DNA of 64,000 nucleotides, taken from the NCBI GenBank assembly GCA_963707015.1, contig CAVPOO010000010.1, positions 169,450 through 233,449 of the forward strand, written 5' to 3'. Of the stretch, positions 1 to 7,522 are shown piece after piece. Positions within the stretch are counted from its first letter, which is position 1; each line of letters starts with the position of its first letter. The notes beneath the pieces were generated by a model. It saw only the letters and a list, made by a program, of their open reading frames with translations, made no database searches and had not been told where the DNA came from. Position numbers and translations under genes: made by a program. This DNA comes from CAVPOO01 sp963707015 (lineage in GTDB: Bacteria; Pseudomonadota; Gammaproteobacteria; Thiohalobacterales; Thiohalobacteraceae).

Positions 1-1003
1 ACTGCATCCGACCCTCGTTGTCGATGATGACGGCCTCTATATCGGGCAGTGTATTTACCAGTGCCAGCCCTTTTTCTGGTCCCATAACGAAGACACTGGT
101 CGACAGCGCATCGGTCGTCGTGGCATCCGGGCCGATGATACTGACGCTGCGCACGGCATCAACCGACCGCCCCGTGGCCGGATCCAGAATGTGATGATAA
201 CGGACGCCGTCTTCCACGAAGAACCGCTCATAGTCCCCTGAAGTCGAGATCGCTGTATCGATCAAGGGGATCATCGCAACCACACCCGCCGGGTCGCGGG
301 GCGCGCGGATCCCGATCTTCCAGGGCCTCCCCCAGCGCTCGCCGCGCACCCGGCTATCGCCACCGGCCGTGACAATGGCATGATCAATACCAAGCTCACC
401 AAGGAGCTGTAATCCGTGGTCCACGGCATAACCCTTGGCGATGCCACCGAGATCGATTCTCACGCCCTCGCGCAGGAACCGAACTGACCCAGTATCCGAA
501 TTCAGCCGGATATGTCTGTAATCAACTGCCGGCAATCCCGACTCAATCTGCGCTCTGTCAGGATGTACTTTCTGGCGGTAGTCATACAGGTACCCGACGC
601 TCGCAAAGCTGATATCGAATGCGCCTTTCGTCATCCGCGAGATGTCCAGCGAGCGCGCGATCAAATGGAAGAGTTCCGGATCGCAGCGCACCGGCCCCTG
701 AGCGGCCTGGCGATTGATCAGTGAGACTTGGCTGTCCTGCCGGTAGGGACTCATCAAGCGGTCAATGCGCCGCATGTCATCCATGACGCTTTGGATGCCC
801 TTTTCCGCGATCTGCGCATCTTCATGCCAGATCTCCACCGTGACCTGCGTGCCCATAATCGCTTCCTGTGCTTTGTGCCACTCGGCCTGGCACGGCGACA
901 CAAGAACCAGCAAGAGCAGTATCATGCAGGCGCGCAGTGCTGGCGACCGATCGAGCGCACTGGCGGTGGAAGGGCATCGGCTAGGGTGTTGAAGGTGTTG
1001 CAT
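1..1003 (-). CDS. apbE: FAD:protein FMN transferase (ApbE family), 3' end outside window
   Basis: ApbE enzymes attach FMN from FAD to threonines of target proteins such as NQR/RNF subunits, on the periplasmic side. Visible family signatures are DLGGIAKGYAVD, the GGD segment (VTAGGDSRVRG), the substrate loop HHILDPATGRS and the TTDALSTSVFVMG stretch near the C-terminus, all uninterrupted. The frame runs off the left edge, so the last residues are missing. Two in-frame ATGs are possible: one giving a 26-residue extension, and one at 925 that starts directly at a hydrophobic signal segment (MILLLLVLVSP). The cysteine after that segment follows a proline, so a Sec signal peptide fits better than a lipobox. 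No partner operon is visible in the window. Confidence 0.93.
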   Translation of the reverse strand, partial: MQHLQHPSRCPSTASALDRSPALRACMILLLLVLVSPCQAEWHKAQEAIMGTQVTVEIWHEDAQIAEKGIQSVMDDMRRIDRLMSPYRQDSQVSLINRQAAQGPVRCDPELFHLIARSLDISRMTKGAFDISFASVGYLYDYRQKVHPDRAQIESGLPAVDYRHIRLNSDTGSVRFLREGVRIDLGGIAKGYAVDHGLQLLGELGIDHAIVTAGGDSRVRGERWGRPWKIGIRAPRDPAGVVAMIPLIDTAISTSGDYERFFVEDGVRYHHILDPATGRSVDAVRSVSIIGPDATTTDALSTSVFVMGPEKGLALVNTLPDIEAVIIDNEGRMQ

Positions 1004-1229
1004 ACCAGTCTTGTCGATCTGCGTTCTACACACGACAGGGAATTACATGCATATATTTGGCCAACAGCGCGTACTTAGCCAAGGCACTCGGTCACGGATC
1101 CTGCAACCAGCGCATGGCGACGACCGACGCACCGGCAACACCGGCAGTATCCAGATACTTTCTGTATATGAATCATATGTTAGTTACCAGTTCTTTATCG
1201 CAGATGCGTAGCCCTCCCTTGCATTGGAA

Positions 1230-1580
1230 TCAGCGCCGTGGCTTGCGAAATCTCCGGAAAAACATCGTCAACCAAATGACGACGAATGCCGCGTACATTG
1301 TCAGCACCCATGCAATCCCCGAACTCAATCGGGATTCAACCTGAAGGTTTGCCTCGATCACCAGCTGAATGACCGCGACGGTGAACACGGTATGCGCAAC
1401 ACCAAATCAGGCCATGCGCGCCCGGATTTCACACAGCGCTGCTTTGCGACGTTCTGCCGCCAGCCAGTAGTCTCTGTGCGGCAGGCTTAGCGACTTGTGC
1501 GGAATCCGGAGTACTGGACGAGGGCAAGAGAAAACAATGAGATAAGACAGCGCAATCAAGCCGAGGCACAGGCCAAACAA
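1230..1580 (-). pseudogene. Small two-helix membrane protein split by an in-frame TGA
   Basis: One frame reads a hydrophobic helix (LFGLCLGLIALSYLIVF), a charged loop ending RARMA, a TGA codon at 1407-1409, and then a second hydrophobic helix (WVLTMYAAFVVIWLTMFF) with a basic tail RRFRKPRR before a normal stop. The TGA falls where a tryptophan codon would keep the frame open, so a single TGG-to-TGA change is the simplest explanation. I do not recognise the family. No good ATG/GTG with a ribosome site is visible; the 5' limit given is the first plausible TTG. The gene lies just downstream of a hairpin terminator, so it would need its own promoter. Confidence 0.45.
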
Positions 1581-1706
1581 GACAGATCGTGCCAGGCCTG
1601 TCCCGGCACCCCCATGACAATCCCGATACGTCCGTGTCTTATCGGCGACTGACAGGACAGCGCCATGCACCTGGCCACGCAACCCTGTTTGGCGCAACGA
1701 AACGAA

Positions 1707-1736
1707 AACGGGCGGTCCGAAGTTGGACCGCCCGTT
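1707..1736 (-). terminator. Strong hairpin after the small ORF at 1764-1895
   Basis: A 12-bp perfect stem (AACGGGCGGTCC and its complement) encloses a 6-nt loop. On the minus strand it is followed by a T-rich stretch (CGTTTTCGTTTCG), consistent with a factor-independent terminator for the small upstream reading frame. Confidence 0.65.
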
Positions 1737-1763
1737 CCAACCGGGCACCTTTGCCTGGAGAGC

Positions 1764-1895
1764 TTAATCGACCAGCAGCGGAACCGTCGCAATCGAAACC
1801 GTCATTACTGCCGCCGCAAAGACGAGCACCAGCCGAAATCGGCATGGGAATGAGCCGGTACACTGCCTGGTTTTCTGGAAAATTGACATCTTCAT
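1764..1895 (-). CDS. Possible 43-aa single-helix membrane peptide
   Basis: The reading frame begins MKMSIFQKTRQ, has a basic N-terminal part, then one hydrophobic segment (LVLVFAAAVMTVSIATVPLL), and ends LVD. A GAGGGA sequence lies upstream; it is better spaced for the second ATG (1889) than the first. The upstream region is AT-rich, and a strong hairpin terminator follows the stop by about 27 nt, so the unit looks like a self-contained transcript. I do not recognise a family. It could be a small membrane protein, a leader peptide or chance. Confidence 0.35.
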   Translation of the reverse strand: MKMSIFQKTRQCTGSFPCRFRLVLVFAAAVMTVSIATVPLLVD

Positions 1896-2036
1896 TCCCT
1901 CATAGCATATAAATTTCAGGTGGTTAAGAAAATGATTTTACGTAAAAAACCCCGCTGCTTATTCGGTAAATTTAGTGTGTTAGCGAACTCGAATATTAGC
2001 CGATTTGCATGTCTTTGTCTATCTGCATGAAAGGGA

Positions 2037-2585
2037 TCACAGATTCAGCGAAAACGAGCAATGGCGATCGTAGATCAGGGTTCCTGATTCACGCCTCGCT
2101 TCGGGGCGAAGCTGGTGCTCCCGCTGTTCAGCCAAAGCAATAAGGTGAACGACTGACGCTCCATTGAGCGTAAGGTAATCGGCGATCAGGGAACGATGAC
2201 AATGCTCCGGCTGTCGTTCAGCACAAAGAAGCGCGGTCCGGCCATGGCCGGCAAGAGCCATAAGCTGCCGTACTGCCGTCTCAAACTCCTTGGTTTCCAT
2301 GTAATCTGCATAGCCACGCAGGCCCTGCGCCTCCAGCGCGAGATGCCGCGAATCAGGACGGGGCTTTCGCATTCCACCCAACTTGCGTCCGGCCCAGTGA
2401 TAGGTAATGCCCACGGAATCCATCGCCGCGCGGATCGAGTCGCTGGAAAAATGCGGCAAGCGCGCCGACACCGGGTAGGCCCGCACGTCGACCAGGATCT
2501 TCACTCGAGCGCCGCGCAGCAGATCAGTCAACTGCTCAAGCGTGCGATTACTGTGTCCAACGGTAAAAAGCGTCAATTCTGTCAC
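2037..2585 (-). CDS. DUF488 family protein
   Basis: The 182-residue product has the family hallmarks: an N-terminal FTVGHSNRTLEQ, the VDVRAYPVSARLPHF segment, and the C-terminal ALLCAERQPEHCHRS motif with conserved Cys and His residues followed by IADYL. DUF488 proteins are soluble and widespread, and their biochemical role is not firmly established. Length is in the usual range. The gene is monocistronic as seen here, convergent with an msrA remnant whose frame points away from it. The start ATG is the first in the frame. Confidence 0.85.
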   Translation of the reverse strand: MTELTLFTVGHSNRTLEQLTDLLRGARVKILVDVRAYPVSARLPHFSSDSIRAAMDSVGITYHWAGRKLGGMRKPRPDSRHLALEAQGLRGYADYMETKEFETAVRQLMALAGHGRTALLCAERQPEHCHRSLIADYLTLNGASVVHLIALAEQREHQLRPEARRESGTLIYDRHCSFSLNL

Positions 2586-2654
2586 AGGTGACCCCGCGCT
2601 CGAGGGGGATTATCCAACTCGATTGTAACACCCGGCCGGAACCCAAGACGCCGC

Positions 2655-3041
2655 GAAGGGGTCTGAGGAACCGAGAGGACCGTATCGAGGGGGCCCTGAT
2701 ATGAGAGGTGAATACAATGCGACATACGAGAAAATCTCAACGGGTGGCACCGGGCATGCCATCGCGGTAAAGGTCGTTTACGACCCGTCTAAGGTTGGCT
2801 GCAGCGAGTTACCTGAGACCTTTTGGCAAAACGTCGATCCGACAACGCTGAGTCGACAACTTGTGACACGGGCGATCAATGCCGCACGGCGATCTCCTTG
2901 CGCGCTGAAGAGCAAAAACCACTCGCCGAGTCTTTAAGACGCGCCCTTGATCAAACCAAAACCTTCAAAAAGTCCATCGTCACCCGGATTGTTGCCGTGT
3001 CGACGTTCTATCCTGCCGAGGACTATCATCAGCCCCATTAG
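2655..3041 (+). pseudogene. msrA: Decayed peptide methionine sulfoxide reductase A
   Basis: One frame gives YEKISTGGTGHAIAVKVVYD and FWQNVDPTTLSRQ, the central MsrA signature. A second frame, from about 2875, continues with the matching C-terminal part (QCRTAISLRAEEQK, VTRIVAVSTFYPAEDYHQPH). The catalytic GCFWG segment is missing, and only traces of the following stretch are readable just upstream. At least one frameshift and an N-terminal deletion have removed function. Confidence 0.8.
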
Positions 3042-3232
3042 GCGCGAAACCCCTGTCGCTATAAGTTCTATCGATATACCCGGGGGGGATAAAAGTCTGA
3101 AAGACATTTTGGGATCCACAGATTGACCGGGCCCCTTGCGCTGGCAAGATGCCACCGGCAGTGATTTGTGTCTATAGTTATTTAGAAGATCAGCAGGCTT
3201 TCACCCCTGCCCTAACCCTGGAGGATAACGCC

Positions 3233-3793
3233 ATGGGAATGAGATGGCTCATCGGCGTACTGGTATCCGGCGTAGCTTTCCTGCCCGCCTGCGGACCACT
3301 GACGATCAAAAGCGAAGACACCGGGTCGTATGTTCCCGCGCGCCGTGGCGCACTCGAGCTACACCAGGATGTGGTCGTCCCACCCGGGCGTGCTCGTGTC
3401 TTTTTTCAGGCAGGCAGAGTCGTATCCGGCGGCATTAACGAGTTCAAACCGCATTGCGAGCTAACAGTGAAAACACTCATGGACGAACCCCAAACCATCC
3501 ATGCAGATACCTTCTCCGTCGACCGGGTGTCCCGTAACATTCAGCAGGTGGTCAGGTCTGAAAGAGTGCTGCTGGCCTCACTCCTGGATTTTCAGCTGGC
3601 CAACGGCGATGGTGGCAATGGAGAGAGCATGCAAATGCATGTCTACATCATGAAGCTGCATTCGGCTGAGCAACCACAGGTGCAGTACCTCGTCTGTGGC
3701 GGCGCGTTCGACGAACCGGCCCTGGCCAGGGGACCGACACTCCAGGATATTGCCGCCGCCCTGGGAACGTTTGGGACGCTTGAATTACGTTAA
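3233..3793 (+). CDS. Putative outer-membrane lipoprotein of unknown function
   Basis: The chosen ATG follows a good ribosome site (GGAGGATAACGCC) and starts MGMRWLIGVLVSGVAFLPACG, a lipoprotein signal peptide with Cys at about position 20; an ATG 84 nt upstream has no such site. The mature protein (about 165 residues) has VVVPPGRARVFFQAG and a short Cys-bearing motif (PHCELTV), plus a later CGGAFDEPA, so a disulfide is possible. I do not recognise the family. It stands alone, followed after about 185 nt by a strong hairpin. Confidence 0.75.
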   Translation: MGMRWLIGVLVSGVAFLPACGPLTIKSEDTGSYVPARRGALELHQDVVVPPGRARVFFQAGRVVSGGINEFKPHCELTVKTLMDEPQTIHADTFSVDRVSRNIQQVVRSERVLLASLLDFQLANGDGGNGESMQMHVYIMKLHSAEQPQVQYLVCGGAFDEPALARGPTLQDIAAALGTFGTLELR

Positions 3794-3977
3794 CGTGGGG
3801 ATGGTTGCGGCCGGATCGGAAACAAACCTGTCTGCGGGCCCATGCGAAGCCGAGACCACCAATCCGGGCCGGCGAATTCGCTGGTCAACACGGACGACAT
3901 AAGCTGTCTTGCCACTGTGCGCTACCCGACCGGGGGAAGCGAACAGTGGCGACCGAGGCGCGTTTCCGCTACCGATA

Positions 3978-4009
3978 ATGGCCCTCGGGCGCATTTACCC
4001 GAGGGCCAT
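3978..4009. terminator. Perfect inverted repeat, likely terminator
   Basis: A 12-bp perfect stem (ATGGCCCTCGGG and complement) with an 8-nt loop sits between the lipoprotein gene and the convergent cold shock gene. Neither side has a long T-run, so termination direction is uncertain. Confidence 0.5.
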
Positions 4010-4091
4010 GTTGCGTAGGCGGTGAGCCTGAAACTATCCAGCGATCAGACTGGCGTGCCACCGCGCGCAGCTGATCCCCTGACTGCCCCGA

Positions 4092-4295
4092 TCAGTTGGG
4101 AACTACATTAACCGCTGCCAGCCCCTTCGGTCCCTGCTCCACATCGAAGGAAACCTTCTGACCTTCAGCAAGACTCTTAAAGCCACTACCCTGAATGGAT
4201 GAGTGATGCACAAACACATCCTTGCTCCCGTCATCCGGCGTAATGAATCCGAAACCCTTGCTGTCGTTAAACCATTTCACTGTACCAGTAGCCAC
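4092..4295 (-). CDS. cspA: CspA-family cold shock protein
   Basis: The 67-residue protein is a single OB-fold cold shock domain with the RNP1 motif (KGFGFITPDD) and RNP2 motif (VFVHHSSI). It binds single-stranded RNA or DNA and melts secondary structure. The start is a GTG (V-ATGTVKWFND) preceded by an AGAGGGG ribosome site; this gives the standard family length, whereas the longer ATG frame would add 51 unrelated residues. The AT-rich stretch upstream could be the long 5' leader typical of cold-shock genes. Confidence 0.93.
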   Translation of the reverse strand: MATGTVKWFNDSKGFGFITPDDGSKDVFVHHSSIQGSGFKSLAEGQKVSFDVEQGPKGLAAVNVVPN

Positions 4296-4545
4296 TGAAA
4301 ACCCCTCTGTTAGAATAATCGATCGAAAATATGACACGCGCAACAATACCCCGATCGCAATATTGCGGGAGCGACTAGAAAAAACAAAGAAGACATTCCG
4401 GAATGGCTGCGAGTTGGAGGTTGCGGACCCTAAGAATACATGCCCCAAGGACTAATTGCCATAAATTTCTTCAGGATGGCGGGCACCCGGCCGTGACCTA
4501 AGGCCGGACCTGATAGCCCCGGGATCCGGTGCTAAGCTTGCTGTC

Positions 4546-5562
4546 ATGCGGCGATCTGCAGCTTCCCCAAAAGCACTGGAGTCGGCCCTCACACATGATG
4601 CCGGGATCGAAATTCCCATCATCTGTGGCGCCATGTATCCCTGCAGTAATCCGGAGCTGGTTGCCGCCGTCTCGGAAGCAGGTGGTATCGGGATTGTTCA
4701 GCCTATCTCCATGACTTATGTCCATGGCCATCTTTTCCGCGCAGGGCTCCGCCTGATACGCTCTATGACCCGCAAACCCATCGGTATGAACGCGCTGATC
4801 GAGCAGTCGTCGCGCCGCTACCGCGCCAGGATGGAACGCTGGATCGATATTGCGCTGGAAGAAGGTGTGCGGTTTTTCGTCACCTCTCTGGGTAAACCCG
4901 GGTGGGTAGCGCAAAGGGTCCATGCCGCCGGCGGTGTCGTCTACCACGATGTCACCGAGCGGAAGTGGGCACTCAAGGGTCTCGAGGGCGACGTCGACGG
5001 ATTTATCTGTGTGAACAATCGCGCCGGTGGTCATGCAGGCCAAAAGGACGCCATCACCCTCTTCCGGGAACTGGCTGACCTGGACAAGCCGCTGGTCTGT
5101 GCCGGCGGCATTGCTGCGGCACCGGATTTCGTCGAGGCATTGAGCATAGGCTACGCAGGGGTGCAGATGGGCACGCGCTTTATTGCCACTGAAGAATGCC
5201 ATGCGACGCTCGCCTACAAAGAGGCCGTCATCCAGGCTACCGAAGATGACATTGTGCTGAGCGAGCGGATCACCGGCGTGCCTGTAGCCGTGATCCGCAC
5301 ACCCTATATCGCGCGAATCGGTCTGAGGGCGGGGCCAATGGCGCGCTGGATGTTGCAGGGCTCAAGGACCAAACGCCTGATGCGCACCCTTTACGCACTA
5401 CGCTCACTCTGGCAGTTGAAACATGCGTCGCTGGATGAGAGTGGCACAAAGGAGTACTGGCAGGCTGGGAAGAGTGTTGCCCGTATCAGTCAGATCGAAC
5501 CGGCTGGCGCCATCATCCGTCGCTTTGCTGAGGCGGCGAAACTCAGATTGACCGAGGAGTGA
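4546..5562 (+). CDS. Nitronate monooxygenase family flavoprotein
   Basis: A 338-residue TIM-barrel FMN protein of the NMO / 2-nitropropane dioxygenase family, which oxidises alkyl nitronates. Visible signatures are the N-terminal IPIICGAMYPCSNPELVAAV, the NNRAGGHAG motif at about residues 157-165 containing the catalytic-type His, GGIAAAPDF at 187-195 (phosphate binding) and QMGTRFIATEE at 207-217. The C-terminal 90 residues are basic. Substrate within the family cannot be fixed from sequence; related enoyl-reductase-like members exist. An imperfect hairpin follows the stop. Confidence 0.88.
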   Translation: MRRSAASPKALESALTHDAGIEIPIICGAMYPCSNPELVAAVSEAGGIGIVQPISMTYVHGHLFRAGLRLIRSMTRKPIGMNALIEQSSRRYRARMERWIDIALEEGVRFFVTSLGKPGWVAQRVHAAGGVVYHDVTERKWALKGLEGDVDGFICVNNRAGGHAGQKDAITLFRELADLDKPLVCAGGIAAAPDFVEALSIGYAGVQMGTRFIATEECHATLAYKEAVIQATEDDIVLSERITGVPVAVIRTPYIARIGLRAGPMARWMLQGSRTKRLMRTLYALRSLWQLKHASLDESGTKEYWQAGKSVARISQIEPAGAIIRRFAEAAKLRLTEE

Positions 5563-5592
5563 CAGATGGATAAACCAGGCATCAGCGCAACG

Positions 5593-5627
5593 ACCGACAT
5601 TTGAGCCAATCAACGTTAATGTCGGTT
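5593..5627 (+). terminator. Inverted repeat downstream of the nitronate monooxygenase gene
   Basis: ACCGACATT pairs with AATGTCGGT across a 16-nt loop, about 30 nt after the stop. No T-run follows, so this is a weak terminator candidate. Confidence 0.35.
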
Positions 5628-5764
5628 GATGCCCGCGCTGTGTCCGCTTTTAGTGGGACGATGATGAAGCGTTGGTCTTCATCCCTACCGATAACGCTGT
5701 GATTCTCCAGCGCAGGTGTCATAGTAACGTCCTACGCCGGCCCGACCTTAAGAGAGGCTCAACC

Positions 5765-6187
5765 ATGTATTCGCTCGATGAACTGAAACAGCAGAATAAG
5801 GAAATTGCAGATCTGTGCCAGGTATTATCGGTACTCGTGGAAAAACCGGAACTCCGAAAGAATGTGGTCGTCTGCGAATTGGTGTCGCGGTTTACCGACA
5901 AGGTCTGGCTACACCTTGTCTTCGAAGACAAAGCACTCTACGCTGATCTGCTGGCACAGCGTGACTCAGATATCGCCACCACGGCCGAGCGCTTTCGCGC
6001 CAGCGCCCACGCCCTGAAAAAGCGGTTCGCAGACTACCAGAAGCAATGGTGCATTACCGATCCGGATGCCACAGATCATGAGGCTTTTGTTCGGGAGTCA
6101 CGTGATATCCTCCAGCGTATACTGGATCGTGTGCGGGTGGAAAATGAACAGATTTTCCCGCTGCTGGACAATACGCAGCCCGCATAA
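5765..6187 (+). CDS. Hemerythrin-like HHE domain protein
   Basis: The 140-residue all-helical protein starts MYSLDELKQQNKEIADLC after an AAGAGAGG ribosome site. It carries acidic and His residues spaced as in hemerythrin-type four-helix bundles (WLHLVFEDKALY, TDHEAFVRES, VENEQIFPLLD). Such proteins bind a di-iron centre and may sense or carry oxygen or nitric oxide. Several canonical ligand histidines are not obvious, so metal binding is uncertain. An in-frame ATG 93 nt upstream lacks a ribosome site. Confidence 0.7.
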   Translation: MYSLDELKQQNKEIADLCQVLSVLVEKPELRKNVVVCELVSRFTDKVWLHLVFEDKALYADLLAQRDSDIATTAERFRASAHALKKRFADYQKQWCITDPDATDHEAFVRESRDILQRILDRVRVENEQIFPLLDNTQPA

Positions 6188-6235
6188 ACTTCCCGCAGTG
6201 CGGCTGCTGGACGTGGTGCGCACGACTCACACACA

Positions 6236-6259
6236 AGCGGCGGCCATCGGGCCGCCGCT
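6236..6259. terminator. GC-rich hairpin between convergent genes
   Basis: AGCGGCGGCC pairs with GGGCCGCCGCT over a 3-nt loop. It lies between the ends of the hemerythrin-like gene (plus) and the PEP-CTERM gene (minus) and may terminate both. Confidence 0.6.
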
Positions 6260-6279
6260 GGTTCAATCCATGCGGGGTA

Positions 6280-6969
6280 TCACGCCGAACGACGTTTGGC
6301 AAAAGCCGCCAAGCCGATCAACCCGGAGCCGAACAACCAGAACGCGGCGGGTACAGGAATCACCGCCTCTGGAGCCACAGTGCCGACGAACTGCGCCAGC
6401 GGATAGGGGTTAAGACCGAGGCTTACAAAGTTGACAACTTCATCACCGGGGCCGGAACTCAGCGAGGTTATCGCCGCACCCATGGCGAACAATCCCCCGC
6501 GCGCATTGTTTATCGCGTTCAGTGCATCCGGATTCAGGTTAAACTCCTGTGGACCCTGGGCCTGAGCCGCCGTAACGTCCAGAGACCCGAATACGGTCCC
6601 GCTGCCAAGATCGTCGAAGGCGGCCATGCCGCCGGTAGCAGCCTGAAGGACGGAGGGATCGGTAGCAACCGCAAAAAGCGTAACTGTTTCAAAACCCTGA
6701 TCAGAAAGCAGGCCGAGACCCGCAAGCTGCAATTTCGCGCTGGAGAATACATCTGCGTTGCTGAGTTCAAAGATGAAATACGTTCGGACTTCATTTCCCG
6801 CATACCGACCGGTCGCATAATTTTGCAGAGCCGGCACACTGAAGCCACCCAAACCGCCGTTGATCCAACCCTGGTCAATGGCGGTTAATGTCATTGCACT
6901 CACACCGCCCGGAACTAATCCGAGGCTCAAGACAAATGCGCTGTACGCGCAGAAGAAATTCCTGCTCAT
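6280..6969 (-). CDS. VPLPA/PEP-CTERM sorting-signal exported protein
   Basis: The 229-residue protein has a signal peptide (SRNFFCAYSAFVLSLGLVPGGVSA) and a C-terminal sorting signal: a proline motif (VIPVPAAF), a hydrophobic helix (WLFGSGLIGLAAF) and a basic tail (AKRRSA). This is the tripartite anchor processed by exosortase-type enzymes. The mature part resembles a beta-rich jelly-roll module (YFIFELSNADVFSSAKLQL). The start is fixed by a CAGGAGGTG ribosome site; a longer in-frame ATG lies 141 nt upstream. No exosortase gene is in the window. A sigma70-like promoter lies about 230 nt upstream. Confidence 0.9.
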   Translation of the reverse strand: MSRNFFCAYSAFVLSLGLVPGGVSAMTLTAIDQGWINGGLGGFSVPALQNYATGRYAGNEVRTYFIFELSNADVFSSAKLQLAGLGLLSDQGFETVTLFAVATDPSVLQAATGGMAAFDDLGSGTVFGSLDVTAAQAQGPQEFNLNPDALNAINNARGGLFAMGAAITSLSSGPGDEVVNFVSLGLNPYPLAQFVGTVAPEAVIPVPAAFWLFGSGLIGLAAFAKRRSA

Positions 6970-7196
6970 TAATACACCTCCTGACGCATTGCCCTGACGC
7001 AAGCGCACGATGTTGTTTATTTGCTTCGTATCCTCTCCTCCTCCACCGCTTTCCCTCAGCAGTGTTCCATTTTTATTTTTGATGGGTCTTTGTTCTTGCG
7101 GCTCTTTCATCTCGACCGCCTTTTACCTTCACCTCTGCATCGACGCTGGCCCTGAAAAAGTACACCATGCAGGCCCCAGCAATGATCGTGCGAGGA

Positions 7197-7224
7197 ATTA
7201 TATTATTTCTATAAAACAATACAA
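7197..7224 (-). promoter_or_regulatory. Sigma70-like promoter for the PEP-CTERM gene
   Basis: On the minus strand TTGTAT is followed 16 nt later by TATAAT in an AT-rich context. It reads toward the PEP-CTERM gene with a leader of about 220 nt. Confidence 0.55.
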
Positions 7225-7421
7225 TAGTGAGATTTTCTGGTCGTCTCCAGCGAAACATTTGTAAAATATACCGACGTATTAATCAGGTTTCCTCCCATGC
7301 GCGAGGGTCACTTACAAAGGGAAGTTGTATTTTGTGGCACAAGGTACCGAGAAATTGCGTTCGCCTCGTATCGTCGCTCGCTGGATGCGACAAAGCGACA
7401 GTCGGATTCTCGATGGGCATC

Positions 7422-7452
7422 TGTATTATTGGCGCCCCCAAGGGGAATCGAC
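7422..7452 (-). repeat. Degenerate tRNA-Glu 3'-end fragment (candidate att remnant)
   Basis: TATTGGCGCCCCCAAGGGGA followed by ATCGACC closely matches the 3' end and downstream base of the intact tRNA-Glu at 59.32 kb (TATTGGCGTCCCCAAGGGGA, then GTCGAACC). Similarity stops within the T-arm. It lies about 70 nt beyond the end of the Wadjet operon, in a 300-nt stretch that otherwise holds nothing I recognise, and plausibly marks an old integration boundary. Confidence 0.55.
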
Positions 7453-7522
7453 CTATTCACCGGTTACAGGCAACTTCATAGCTCTCAAGAATTTGATAAT
7501 TTTCCTCTGGATATGCAGCAGC

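Noticed and set aside
1407..1409. TGA as selenocysteine codon
   Set aside because: The surrounding protein has no redox motif, no SECIS-like hairpin is evident directly after the codon, and a Trp-to-stop mutation explains it more simply.
4498..5202. 234-residue minus-strand frame
   Set aside because: It lies opposite the nitronate monooxygenase gene, whose motifs are clear; the antisense product has no recognisable features.
7073..7258. 61-residue minus-strand frame upstream of the PEP-CTERM gene
   Set aside because: It overlaps the sigma70-like promoter and leader of that gene and has no ribosome site or recognisable sequence.
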